Positions 1 through 8,246 of a stretch of DNA of 45,473 nucleotides are shown piece by piece (the stretch's first letter is position 1; each line of letters begins with the position of its first letter). The notes beneath the pieces are model-generated. The model was not told the DNA's origin, ran no database searches, and saw only the letters and a list, made by a program, of their open reading frames with translations. Origin of the DNA: GCA-2731375 sp964507245 (lineage in GTDB: Bacteria; Pseudomonadota; Alphaproteobacteria; GCA-2731375); NCBI GenBank assembly GCA_964507245.1, contig CAZDQC010000015.1, positions 1 through 45,473 of the forward strand, written 5' to 3'. The position numbers were made by a program, and so were the translations under genes.

Positions 1-1022
1 TGATCCACCAATTTGCTGGCCACCATGCGCTGGCTGGCAATTTTGGACAAAAAGGCGTTGTCCGCCTTGAATTTGCCCCATGAGGCAACTAAGGGATGCC
101 ACGGCACGCCGGGCTTGACGGGATACTCAAAATTTCTTTCTGCATATATTTTCTGTGCAGCATCGTTGCTTAGGAACTCGATCAGCTTAATGGCATTGGA
201 CTTATTTTTTGCGCTTTGAGTCACGGCCGCGCCAGATACATTAACGTGAGTTCCCCGGCCTTTCTGATTGGGGAAGATAATTTTGACCGATGCGGCCCAT
301 TCCTTTTGCTCCGGTTTTTTCTCGTTCGTGACCATCTTGCCCATATAATAGGTGTTGCCCACGGCAACATCGCATTCGCCTTCAAAAACCGCTTTGACCT
401 GGGCCCGGTCATTGCCCTGGGGTTTGCGCGCCAGATTGGCCTTCAGTCTATTTGCCCAATCCCTGGCGGCCTGGGCTCCCTTGGCGACTACGATGGAGGC
501 GAGTAACGAAACATTATAGACATGCTTACCCGAGCGGGTGCACACCCTGCCCTTCATCTTGGGGTGGGTCAGATCTTCATAGGTTGTGACTTCGCCGATC
601 TTAACCCGGGACTTGGATGCATAAATCACACGCGCTCGAGCCGTTAGACCGAACCAGTTGCCAGCGGGGTGACGGTACTGCGCCGGAATGTTGGACGATA
701 GAATCGCGGATTCTACGGGTTGTAGGAGGCCAGCCATATCATGGTTGTGCAGATTGCCTATATCCGTGGTTAGGATCAGATCAGCTGGGCTATTTATGCC
801 TTCCGATTTCAGCCGCTCTAACATGCCCTTTTTCATATAAACCATGTTGACCTTAATCTCGGTCTCCGCAGTGAAGGCATCAAGTAATGGTTTTATCAAA
901 TAGGGTTGTCGGGATGAATAGAGGTTGACTTCGTCGGCTGCGACAGCGGTTGCCAAGGGTAAAGCAGGGCCAAGCACAGCCACCACGATAGCAGCCCGAA
1001 ACAATACCGAATTGTACTTCAT
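1..1022 (-). CDS. Fe(3+) ABC transporter substrate-binding protein, partial (3' end outside window)
   Basis: Periplasmic iron-binding protein that would deliver ferric iron to an ABC importer. Translating the minus strand from the ATG at 1022 gives about 340 residues with no stop before the left edge, so the C-terminus is missing. An N-terminal signal peptide is visible (hydrophobic stretch, then ATAVAADEVNLYSSRQPYL, with likely cleavage after AVAA). The mature start (LYSSRQPYL, then LLDAFTAETEIKVN) and the later NTYYMGKM, which holds a paired-tyrosine iron-ligand motif, are typical of the FutA/AfuA/FbpA group. The permease and ATPase genes would lie to the left and are not seen. A Fur-like box sits 37-51 bases upstream of the start. 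The family is clear; the exact ferric-chelate preference is not. Confidence 0.9.
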   Translation of the reverse strand, partial: MKYNSVLFRAAIVVAVLGPALPLATAVAADEVNLYSSRQPYLIKPLLDAFTAETEIKVNMVYMKKGMLERLKSEGINSPADLILTTDIGNLHNHDMAGLLQPVESAILSSNIPAQYRHPAGNWFGLTARARVIYASKSRVKIGEVTTYEDLTHPKMKGRVCTRSGKHVYNVSLLASIVVAKGAQAARDWANRLKANLARKPQGNDRAQVKAVFEGECDVAVGNTYYMGKMVTNEKKPEQKEWAASVKIIFPNQKGRGTHVNVSGAAVTQSAKNKSNAIKLIEFLSNDAAQKIYAERNFEYPVKPGVPWHPLVASWGKFKADNAFLSKIASQRMVASKLVD

Positions 1023-1058
1023 GTTAGTTAACTCTCTTTGTTATTCTATGTTTGCAAT

Positions 1059-1073
1059 TAAGAATTATTATCA
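1059..1073 (-). promoter_or_regulatory. Fur-like operator upstream of the iron-binding protein
   Basis: Read on the minus strand the site is TGATAAT-A-ATTCTTA, a 7-1-7 inverted motif. One half matches the Fur consensus half-site TGATAAT exactly, and the other half matches 5 of 7. It lies in an AT-rich stretch 37-51 bases before the start codon at 1022, where a repressor would block transcription. Iron repression is inferred. In alphaproteobacteria, RirA, Irr or Fur/Mur could be the actual regulator. Confidence 0.5.
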
Positions 1074-1552
1074 TTTACGAGTACAACATATAATTTTCCC
1101 CTAATGAGCTGTCAACCGACTTTTTAGGCGCCGGGATTTGCTACATCAATGATGTCCGCCTAGGCGAGGGCCTTTGCCAAAATGGCCTAATTGTAAAGGA
1201 CTAGAGGCTAATTGGTTGTCTTAGTCACCAGGCCGGTGTTCCCTGGGCCATTTAAGTGAACTGCGATGCCAGAACTACATCAACGATCGCTGCGCGGGCT
1301 ATATCATTGTCACCGTCGCCGTCTATAAAAATTAAGCTGCCGACGGTTGGACTGCCAGGCACCGGCGCGTTTGTCCAGCCCATACCAACCCTGTTTGGCA
1401 ATTCGGACGACAGTAGTGGAATGATCTAGCAATTATTTACCCTGGCTTGCGGCTTCTGCGACTCCCTCCGTTCCAAAATCTGCATAGTAGGAATTTCTAA
1501 TGTCTGGTACTTGATAATGACCCACGCATAGGGCGATTGCGTCGTCAAGGGG
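1074..1552. other. Spacer between the iron-binding gene and trmL; no supported gene
   Basis: About 480 bases without a recognisable gene or RNA. On the minus strand a short frame at 1252-1383 opens with ATG and encodes 43 residues. It includes an acidic FIDGDGDND stretch that resembles a calcium-binding or RTX-type loop, and its frame stays open upstream to a stop near 1424. This may be a relic of a larger gene, but the evidence is too thin to call it a CDS. Confidence 0.3.
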
Positions 1553-2011
1553 TCACCCTTTTGCTCCAGGAAATCCATGGGTTTGACGCAAGGCCTCCCC
1601 TAAAATCATCGCACCAGCAACGGCAATATTCAACGATCGGGCCCCCTTTTGCATGGGGATTTGGAGGCGGGCTTCGGCCTGTTCATGAACTTCACCTGGT
1701 ACGCCGGATTGTTCCTGTCCGAGAAGGATATGGTCGTCGGCCTGGAAGGTAAACTTCGTGTAGGGGCTATCAGCCTTGGTGGTAGCTAGAACCAACCGGC
1801 CCGAAATTTGAGGCAAAAATTGGTCCCACGAATCATGCCGCCGTAATTCTGCATCCTTGGTATAATCCATCGCCGCCCGACGCAACTGCCGGTCCGTGAA
1901 GGTGAAACCACATGGCTCAATAATATCAATTGGTACATCCAGGCAGGCGCACAGACGGATCAAGGTGCCGGTGTTTTGCGGAATATCAGGTTGATATAGA
2001 GCTAGACGCAT
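1553..2011 (-). CDS. trmL: tRNA (cytidine(34)-2'-O)-methyltransferase TrmL
   Basis: SPOUT-class methyltransferase that 2'-O-methylates the wobble base of tRNA-Leu isoacceptors in the cytoplasm. The 152-residue protein begins MRLALYQPDIPQNTGTLIRL, the characteristic TrmL N-terminus. It ends in the trefoil-knot SAM-binding part: LGQEQSGVPGEV and then IPMQKGARSLNIAVAGAMILGE, in which the knot motif SLN-AVA is clear. The start at 2011 was preferred over upstream in-frame codons because homologous proteins begin at MRLALYQP and the upstream 38 codons have no family resemblance. It is divergent from petA, an arrangement I recall from related alphaproteobacteria. Confidence 0.93.
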   Translation of the reverse strand: MRLALYQPDIPQNTGTLIRLCACLDVPIDIIEPCGFTFTDRQLRRAAMDYTKDAELRRHDSWDQFLPQISGRLVLATTKADSPYTKFTFQADDHILLGQEQSGVPGEVHEQAEARLQIPMQKGARSLNIAVAGAMILGEALRQTHGFPGAKG

Positions 2012-2178
2012 GGCACAGCATTGCTGATTTGCACCGTTATGGCCAGTGTTTAGGAAAAGTCCACCATCGCTATGATTTATGCGGGCTGACCGCCCCGCGA
2101 TGACTGGACAAATGACCCTTGCCATGACAAATAAGAGCCTCCAATCTCCCGAAAGAATTAATGGAAAGCGATCGAACC

Positions 2179-2706
2179 ATGGCGGATGATAAAGGCGAGG
2201 GTGAACAGGACCCTAGGCGCCGGGATTTCTTATACGTGACGGCCGGTGGTCTGGGCGTGGTTGGTGTCGCCGGCGCCGCATGGCCTTTTATCGATCAAAT
2301 GAATCCTTCAAAGGACGTTTTAGCGTTGTCCTCGATTGAAGTTGATTTATCTAGTATTGCAGCGGGTCAGTCGATCACGGTGAATTGGCGGGGCAAGCCG
2401 GTTTTCATCCGCCATCGCACCCAAGCAGAGATCGCCGCAGCCAAGGCGGTATCATTGGATGATCTTCCGGACCCTCAGGCAGACACGGAGCGGGCGGAAA
2501 AGCCGGAATGGCTTATTCTTGTGGGCGTCTGCACGCACTTGGGTTGCGTGCCCCTGGGGCAGCAAGGGGAATACAACGGTTGGTTCTGCCCCTGCCACGG
2601 CTCCCACTACGACACCTCGGGACGCATTCGCAAGGGACCTGCACCGGTGAACATGACTGTGCCCGACTATGTCTTCTTAGACAATAGCAACATCAAAATC
2701 GGCTAG
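2179..2706 (+). CDS. petA: Ubiquinol-cytochrome c reductase iron-sulfur (Rieske) subunit
   Basis: Rieske subunit of the cytochrome bc1 complex. It accepts electrons from ubiquinol at the Qo site and passes them to cytochrome c1. The N-terminus has a twin-arginine-type RRRDFLY motif followed by a hydrophobic anchor and the WPFIDQMNPS hinge. The [2Fe-2S] cluster motifs are CTHLGC and CPCHGSHYD, giving the two Cys and two His ligands plus the disulfide cysteines. Length (175 residues) is normal. An in-frame ATG at 2161 would add six residues (MESDRT). The ATG at 2179 is preferred because family members usually begin MAD and a GGAAAG sequence precedes it, but both are possible. First gene of petABC. 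Confidence 0.96.
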   Translation: MADDKGEGEQDPRRRDFLYVTAGGLGVVGVAGAAWPFIDQMNPSKDVLALSSIEVDLSSIAAGQSITVNWRGKPVFIRHRTQAEIAAAKAVSLDDLPDPQADTERAEKPEWLILVGVCTHLGCVPLGQQGEYNGWFCPCHGSHYDTSGRIRKGPAPVNMTVPDYVFLDNSNIKIG

Positions 2707-2715
2707 GGGCCAGCT

Positions 2716-3987
2716 ATGTCAGGTGAATCAACCTTTCAAACGAACAATGCCGTAATCAAGTGGATTGAATACCGGATACCGGTCTTCAGCTTCATTCATG
2801 GTTCGGCTGTCGCATACCCGACGCCTAAAAACCTGAACTATTGGTGGAACATGGGGTCCCTAGCCGGGATCATGCTGGTTTTGCAGATCGTCACTGGCGT
2901 CGTGCTCGCAATGCATTATACGCCACACGCGTCCATGGCGTTCGATAGTACGGAACACATCATGCGCGATGTGAACTATGGGTGGCTACTACGTTATATG
3001 CACGCCAACGGCGCCTCCTTCTTCTTCATTGTTGTCTATATCCACATTTTCAGAGGTCTTTATTATGGCTCCTATAAGGCGCCACGTGAGATTTTGTGGT
3101 GGATGGGTATCATCATATTCATTCTGATGATGGCCACTGCTTTCATGGGCTATGTGTTGCCTTGGGGTCAGATGAGTTTTTGGGGCGCCACAGTGATCAC
3201 CAACCTGTTTTCGGCGGTTCCGTTAGTGGGTGAGAACATCGTGACCTGGCTGTGGGGTGCATTTTCTGTAGATCAGCCTACCCTGAGCCGGTTCTATAGC
3301 TTGCACTATCTGCTTCCGTTCGTAATGTTCGGCGTGGTGTTTGTGCATCTATGGGCGTTGCATCACCACAAATCCAATAACCCTTTGGGTATCGACATCA
3401 AGGGTCCCCAAGACACCATCCCGTTTCATCCCTATTACACAGTGAAAGATCTCTATGGCATGGGAGTGTTTGGCATTATCTTTGCCATCACGCTATTCTT
3501 CGCGCCCAATTTTCTCGGCCATCCAGATAATTACACGCCGGCCAATCCTCTGGTGACGCCGCCGCATATCGTTCCCGAATGGTACTTCCTACCGTTTTAC
3601 GCCATCTTGCGGGCGATCCCGGACAAGCTGCTCGGCGTAATCGCTATGTTTGCAGCAATTCTGATCCTTTTCGTCCTCCCGTGGCTGGATACGTCTAAAG
3701 TTCGCTCGGCGCGATTTCGCCCGGTTTATAAAATGTTGTTCTGGGCCTTCTTAATTGATTGCGTAGTCCTTGGTTATGTGGGTGGTAATCCACCAGAAGG
3801 TGTGTTTATCGTGTTTGGCCGGCTAGCGACGGCACTGTACTTCCTGTTCTTCTTAACTTTGCCGTTAATCGGCTGGTTTGAACAACCCAAGGCGTTGCCA
3901 AATTCTATCGCTACAGCGGTTTTGGAAAGTGGCAAAGATAGTGGAGACATCAATAACGCGGTTGCCAAGGCGGAGGATCGTGCCTGA
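2716..3987 (+). CDS. petB: Cytochrome b of the bc1 complex
   Basis: Membrane-embedded dihaem cytochrome b, which carries the Qo and Qi quinone sites of complex III. The 423-residue protein has the multi-helix cytochrome b fold. Haem-ligand histidines are visible in the RYMHANGASFFF...YIHIFRG helix and in the LHYLLPF...HLWALHHH helix. The Qo-site PEWY motif occurs in VPEWYFLPFYAILRAIPDK. The C-terminus extends past the last helix as a hydrophilic tail. It follows petA by 9 bases, and its stop overlaps the petC start (TGATG), so the three subunits are probably translationally coupled. Confidence 0.97.
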   Translation: MSGESTFQTNNAVIKWIEYRIPVFSFIHGSAVAYPTPKNLNYWWNMGSLAGIMLVLQIVTGVVLAMHYTPHASMAFDSTEHIMRDVNYGWLLRYMHANGASFFFIVVYIHIFRGLYYGSYKAPREILWWMGIIIFILMMATAFMGYVLPWGQMSFWGATVITNLFSAVPLVGENIVTWLWGAFSVDQPTLSRFYSLHYLLPFVMFGVVFVHLWALHHHKSNNPLGIDIKGPQDTIPFHPYYTVKDLYGMGVFGIIFAITLFFAPNFLGHPDNYTPANPLVTPPHIVPEWYFLPFYAILRAIPDKLLGVIAMFAAILILFVLPWLDTSKVRSARFRPVYKMLFWAFLIDCVVLGYVGGNPPEGVFIVFGRLATALYFLFFLTLPLIGWFEQPKALPNSIATAVLESGKDSGDINNAVAKAEDRA

Positions 3988-4745
3988 TGTATAAACGTGG
4001 TCTTATTTTTGCCTTTGCGACATTTATCCTCTCTCCTGCAATCTGGGCCGCAGGCGATGTGGACGCACCCAAAAAAATTGAATGGAGCCACGGCGGCATT
4101 TTCGGCACCTTTGACCGAGCCGCAGTGCAGCGTGGTCTTCAGGTCTACCAGGAAGTGTGTAGTGGCTGCCATGGTCTGAAGTACATAGCCTTCCGCAATC
4201 TGCTTGAAATTGGTTTGAATGAAGATCAAGCCAAGGCCATCGCTAGGGAGTACACTGTGATGGACGGCCCCGATAATGAGGGCGAGATGTTCGAGCGGCC
4301 GGGCAAATTGTCGGATTACATGCCTTCGCCATTTGCCAACGAAAAAGCGGCGCGCGCCTCTAACAACGGTGCCTATCCCCCTGATTTGTCACTGATCGTA
4401 AAAGCCCGGACCGGCGGAGAAAACTATTTATACTCATTGTTAACGGGATACACCGACGCTCCCAGCGGCGTCACTATGGCGGAGGAGATGAGTTACAATC
4501 CCTATTTCCCCGGCCACCAAATTGCGATGGCTCCGCCGATTGATGACGAAGCGGTGGATTACGTTGATGGCACCAAGAACAGCAAGGATCAAATTGCCAA
4601 GGACGTCGTCACATTCCTGGCCTGGGTCTCCGAGCCCACCTTGGAAGCACGTAAACAGATGGGCGTAAAAGTGATCTTGTACCTAATAATTCTGACAATC
4701 GTGCTGTACATGGTAAAGCGCAGGGTCTGGTCCGATGTTCATTAG
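3987..4745 (+). CDS. petC: Cytochrome c1 of the bc1 complex
   Basis: Haem-c subunit that takes electrons from the Rieske protein and gives them to soluble or membrane cytochrome c. A signal peptide occupies residues 1-21. The covalent haem motif CSGCH is at residues 58-62, and the probable methionine ligand lies in HQIAMAPPIDDEAVDY. A single C-terminal membrane anchor (VILYLIILTIVLYMVKRRVW) fixes the periplasmic domain to the inner membrane. The 252-residue length is usual for alphaproteobacteria. The start overlaps the petB stop by one base. No convincing rho-independent terminator lies in the 58-base gap to the convergent tatD. Confidence 0.96.
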   Translation: MYKRGLIFAFATFILSPAIWAAGDVDAPKKIEWSHGGIFGTFDRAAVQRGLQVYQEVCSGCHGLKYIAFRNLLEIGLNEDQAKAIAREYTVMDGPDNEGEMFERPGKLSDYMPSPFANEKAARASNNGAYPPDLSLIVKARTGGENYLYSLLTGYTDAPSGVTMAEEMSYNPYFPGHQIAMAPPIDDEAVDYVDGTKNSKDQIAKDVVTFLAWVSEPTLEARKQMGVKVILYLIILTIVLYMVKRRVWSDVH

Positions 4746-4803
4746 CGCTTGATCAATTCAAATTTTTAATCGTCTCTCTAAAAAAGGTCCAGCGTTTCCT
4801 GCG

Positions 4804-5583
4804 CTAGGCAGTCTTGCTGAAAAGGCGTTGAAAGTTTTGGGTGGTTTGCCGGGTGATTTCAGCCATGCTCAAACCGCACATCTCAGCAAGCCTGGCGGCC
4901 GTGTGGGCGACGTAGGCGGGTTCGTTGTCCTTACCGCGGTGGGGCGCGGGGGCAAGATAGGGTGCATCGGTCTCTACCAATAATCGGTCCAGGGGGACTT
5001 CCGCCGCTATGTCACGCACTTCCTGGGCATTCTTGAAGGTCAGTATGCCGCTGAACGAAATATAGAAACCAAGCTCTAGAGCAGCGTGGGCCAACTGCGG
5101 GCCGGACGAAAAACAATGCAGCACACCAGGAAAGGCTCCGTTGGAGGATTCCTCCTGCAAGATTTCAACCATTTCCCCGTCCGCCGCCCGGCTGTGAACG
5201 ATCAGAGGCATCTGCAATTCCCGAGATGCGGCAATGTGGCGGCGGAACATCTGGGCCTGTATGTCATGGGGGCTTTTGTTGTAATGATAATCCAGACCCG
5301 TTTCGCCAATACCGACAACTTTGTCATGGGTTGCCAGTTCCACCAGGCGCGCCGCCGTCAGATCTTGCTCTTCCGCTGCATCATGGGGATGTAAGCCGAC
5401 CGAGCAATAGACATTTTCGAACCGTTCGGCGATTTCCAGGATTGAGGGAAATTGTTGGACCCGTGTACAAATGGTTACCATGGCGCCAATACCGGCTGCT
5501 GCTGCCCGCTCCATCACGCCCTCCAGGTCGCCGCGCAATGAGGGAAAATCCAGATGGCAATGGCTATCGACTAGTTGGGTCAC
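4804..5583 (-). CDS. tatD: TatD-family metal-dependent deoxyribonuclease
   Basis: TIM-barrel amidohydrolase-fold nuclease with 3'-5' DNase activity in characterised members, possibly acting in repair and RNA quality control. Metal-binding motifs are visible in order: DSHCHLDF near the N-terminus, GETGLDYHY, IVHSRAADGE, LHCFSSG and ETDAPYLAP. Length 259 is normal for the family. The start codon overlaps the metG stop by 4 bases (ATGA type). Gene order metG-tatD after holB is standard in alphaproteobacteria, so it is probably the last gene of the dac-holB-metG-tatD transcript. Confidence 0.94.
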   Translation of the reverse strand: MTQLVDSHCHLDFPSLRGDLEGVMERAAAAGIGAMVTICTRVQQFPSILEIAERFENVYCSVGLHPHDAAEEQDLTAARLVELATHDKVVGIGETGLDYHYNKSPHDIQAQMFRRHIAASRELQMPLIVHSRAADGEMVEILQEESSNGAFPGVLHCFSSGPQLAHAALELGFYISFSGILTFKNAQEVRDIAAEVPLDRLLVETDAPYLAPAPHRGKDNEPAYVAHTAARLAEMCGLSMAEITRQTTQNFQRLFSKTA

Positions 5584-7133
5584 GAATTAGCCCCTTCATC
5601 GCCTGAATAGCGGGGAAAAATACCTTGGGGTTTAGGCAAGGGCGTCCCAGGCGTGAGCATGTAGACTTCACCCAAATTAGGGAATTTGCGCTGGTCTTGG
5701 GGAATTGCCAATTGATCGAGCATTTTGCCCGCAGCATCTGGCACAACCGGCTGAGCTAAGATGGCTAAATGTCGGATCACTTCGGCCAGCACGTAAAGCA
5801 CCGTTGCCATACGTTCCGGATCAGTTTTGAGTAAGGCCCAGGGGGCCTGTGAATCTACGTAGCGGTTTGCTTGACCGACCAAGTCCCACAGAGCAGTCAG
5901 GGCTAGATGGATCGCCTGCACCTCGATATGCGCACGCATCTTGTCTACCAGTTCTCGTGCCGGAATGAGAAGCGCGGAATCGTCGACTTTCAGCAGGCCC
6001 GGCGTGGGCACTGCCCCCTTGCAGTTTTTGTTGATCATAGACAAGACCCGCTGGGCCAAATTGCCGAAGTCATTTGCAAGGTCGCTGTTTATACGGTTAA
6101 CCATAGAGATGTGGGAGAAATTGCCGTCGTTGCCGAAGGGCAATTCTCGCATCATGAAATAACGTGCCTGATCCAACCCATATTTTCCTACAATGTCTTG
6201 CGGTGGAATAAAATTTCCTAGGGATTTTGACATCTTCTGACCTTCGACAGTCCACCACCCGTGGGCGAAAATTCGTTTTGGTGGCTCAATTCCTGCCGAC
6301 ATTAAAAAAGCCGGCCAATAGACCGCGTGGAAGCGTAGGATATCCTTACCCACCATATGCACATTGGCTGGCCAGAACGTCTTAAACCTCTCTGACTCTG
6401 TATCCGGGTAACCGGCTGCGGTTATGTAGTTGGTTAAGGCATCGAACCAGACATACATGATGTGGTCATCATCGCCCGGCACGGGTATCCCCCATCTAAA
6501 TGAAGTGCGCGAAACAGATAGATCTCTCAGTTCCGATTTTACGAATCTAATCACTTCATTGCGGCGGCTGAGGGGCAGAATGCGGTTCGGATCGGCTTCG
6601 TAATAGGACAGCAGACGATCCTGCCATTGGGATAGACGGAAGAAATAACTGGGTTCTTCTACCCATTCTATCGGTGAGCCGAAAGGCGACAGCTTTTGAC
6701 CATTTGGGCCATCTTGCAGCTCATCCTCGGCGTAATACGCTTCGTCCCGCACTGAATACCAGCCGGCATATTTGTCGAGATAGATATCCCCCGCGTCTGC
6801 AACCGCCCGCCACAGAGCTTGAGAAGCCTTGGTATGGCGTTCTTCGGTGGTACGAATGAAGCCGTCGTTGGTAAAATTCAACAGTGGCGATAGGTCGTGA
6901 AAGTTCTGGCTAACGCGATTGCAAAAAGCCAAAGGGTCCGTATTCTCGGCATGGGCCGATTTCTCCACTTTCTGACCGTGTTCGTCGGTGCCGGTCATGA
7001 ACAACACATCGTAACCATCCAGGCGCATGAAGCGCGCGATCACATCACAGGCTAATGTCGTGTATGCGTGACCAATGTGGGGTTTGTCATTGACGTAATA
7101 AATTGGCGTCGTGATGTAATAGGCCTCTGCCAT
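5580..7133 (-). CDS. metG: Methionyl-tRNA synthetase
   Basis: Charges tRNA-Met in the cytoplasm. The class I signature PHIGHAYT (HIGH motif) is near the N-terminus, and the KMSKS motif appears in GQKMSKSLGNFIPP. At 517 residues it is the short form, without the C-terminal EMAP/Trbp111-like tRNA-binding domain. The connective-peptide region (DELQDGPNGQKLSPFG) lacks the zinc-binding cysteines, as in the MetG2-type enzymes of many alphaproteobacteria. It is separated from holB by 27 bases and overlaps tatD by 4. Confidence 0.96.
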   Translation of the reverse strand: MAEAYYITTPIYYVNDKPHIGHAYTTLACDVIARFMRLDGYDVLFMTGTDEHGQKVEKSAHAENTDPLAFCNRVSQNFHDLSPLLNFTNDGFIRTTEERHTKASQALWRAVADAGDIYLDKYAGWYSVRDEAYYAEDELQDGPNGQKLSPFGSPIEWVEEPSYFFRLSQWQDRLLSYYEADPNRILPLSRRNEVIRFVKSELRDLSVSRTSFRWGIPVPGDDDHIMYVWFDALTNYITAAGYPDTESERFKTFWPANVHMVGKDILRFHAVYWPAFLMSAGIEPPKRIFAHGWWTVEGQKMSKSLGNFIPPQDIVGKYGLDQARYFMMRELPFGNDGNFSHISMVNRINSDLANDFGNLAQRVLSMINKNCKGAVPTPGLLKVDDSALLIPARELVDKMRAHIEVQAIHLALTALWDLVGQANRYVDSQAPWALLKTDPERMATVLYVLAEVIRHLAILAQPVVPDAAGKMLDQLAIPQDQRKFPNLGEVYMLTPGTPLPKPQGIFPRYSGDEGANS

Positions 7134-7160
7134 CGTCGTATTCCAGTTCTAACCTTGGCT

Positions 7161-8243
7161 TTACTGGCGCGCCGTACTTTGCAATGCCATGAAGGCATTG
7201 ATCACCACTTGCTTGCGATCCAAGTTGACCTGTTCAGCTCTCATGGCCAAACTACCGATCTTTTCCCATAGCCCGACCCAGTGATCAAGGCTGACATTGT
7301 TTGTCAGGCGTCGGGCCAAGTCCTCTTCACCCAAGGTGGCCTCGGTCCAGCTGCCGCGCGCTGCGCTGCCACGTGCCAAGCGAGATACCCACAAACGAAA
7401 TAGGTCAACCCAGACTCGGTAAGCTTCTTCATTGTTGGCTCGGTTCAACTTGTCACCCAGAGCATGTACCGCCGCAAAATCCACATCCGGAAGATTCCGT
7501 ACCATGGCCAATAATTCGCCATAGGCTTCCAATCCACCCTCTTTCGCCATGGCGAGTGCTCTGCCCGGGCTACCCTCGGCCAGTCGGACCAAGCCAAGAC
7601 GATCCTTCTGGTCCAAATCCGGAGCCTGTTTCATCATCACGGCCATAGCGTCTGCTTCGTTCAGTGGCCTCAAAATAAGGTGGCGACAGCGTGACCGAAT
7701 TGTCGGAAGCAACCGGCCCGGTGCGTGACAGACCAATAGAAGCAGGCTGCGCGCTGGTGGTTCCTCCAGTAGCTTCAACAGGGCATTAGCGGCATTAGGG
7801 TTCATCTCATCCGCTCCGTCGATGATGGCTACTCGCCAACCCCCCTCGGCCGACGTCATAGTGAAAAAACGGCTCAGGTCACGAATTTGATCCACGACAA
7901 TATCGCTGCGCCGTTTCTTGGTACGGTAATTCACCTCGCGTTCTATGATCCGGAGGTCTCCATGCCCCCCAGCCATAACGCGATGGAATATGGGGTTGCC
8001 GCTATCCATATGGAGCGTCTCGGAAGGGCCAAACAGGTCGTCGCCATCCTGTTGCGTTAGTCGAAAGCGGGCCATGCGGTAAGCCAAGGTCATCTTTCCG
8101 ATGCCCAGGGGTCCGGAAATAAGCCAGGCATGGGGCATCCGACCGGTTGCAGCCGTCTCCAGAAAGGCCCTTTCCGCTCCAACATGGCCGATCAATTCCT
8201 CTGTGGCGATGGGCCCAGTGGTTTGTTCCTGATTCTCAGCCAT
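7161..8243 (-). CDS. holB: DNA polymerase III delta' subunit
   Basis: Clamp-loader subunit that helps open and load the beta clamp. The AAA+ N-terminal domain is seen in SGPLGIGKMTLAYR, a P-loop-like segment with Met where an active ATPase has Ser or Thr. Loss of ATP binding is usual for delta'. ALLKLLEEPPARS and TIRSRCRHL (the SRC arginine-finger motif) follow. Length 360 is normal. In most alphaproteobacteria thymidylate kinase (tmk) sits directly upstream. Here the stop of the carboxypeptidase gene is only 3 bases before this start, and no tmk is present. Confidence 0.93.
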   Translation of the reverse strand: MAENQEQTTGPIATEELIGHVGAERAFLETAATGRMPHAWLISGPLGIGKMTLAYRMARFRLTQQDGDDLFGPSETLHMDSGNPIFHRVMAGGHGDLRIIEREVNYRTKKRRSDIVVDQIRDLSRFFTMTSAEGGWRVAIIDGADEMNPNAANALLKLLEEPPARSLLLLVCHAPGRLLPTIRSRCRHLILRPLNEADAMAVMMKQAPDLDQKDRLGLVRLAEGSPGRALAMAKEGGLEAYGELLAMVRNLPDVDFAAVHALGDKLNRANNEEAYRVWVDLFRLWVSRLARGSAARGSWTEATLGEEDLARRLTNNVSLDHWVGLWEKIGSLAMRAEQVNLDRKQVVINAFMALQSTARQ

Positions 8244-8246
8244 GAC

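Noticed and set aside
4746..4803. Possible terminator between petC and tatD
   Set aside because: Only a 4-bp stem (AGCG/CGCT) near 4790-4804 could be found, too weak to call.
7161..8243. Degenerate P-loop in HolB (GIGKM) as a loss-of-function sign
   Set aside because: Delta' subunits normally do not bind ATP, so the change is ordinary for the family.
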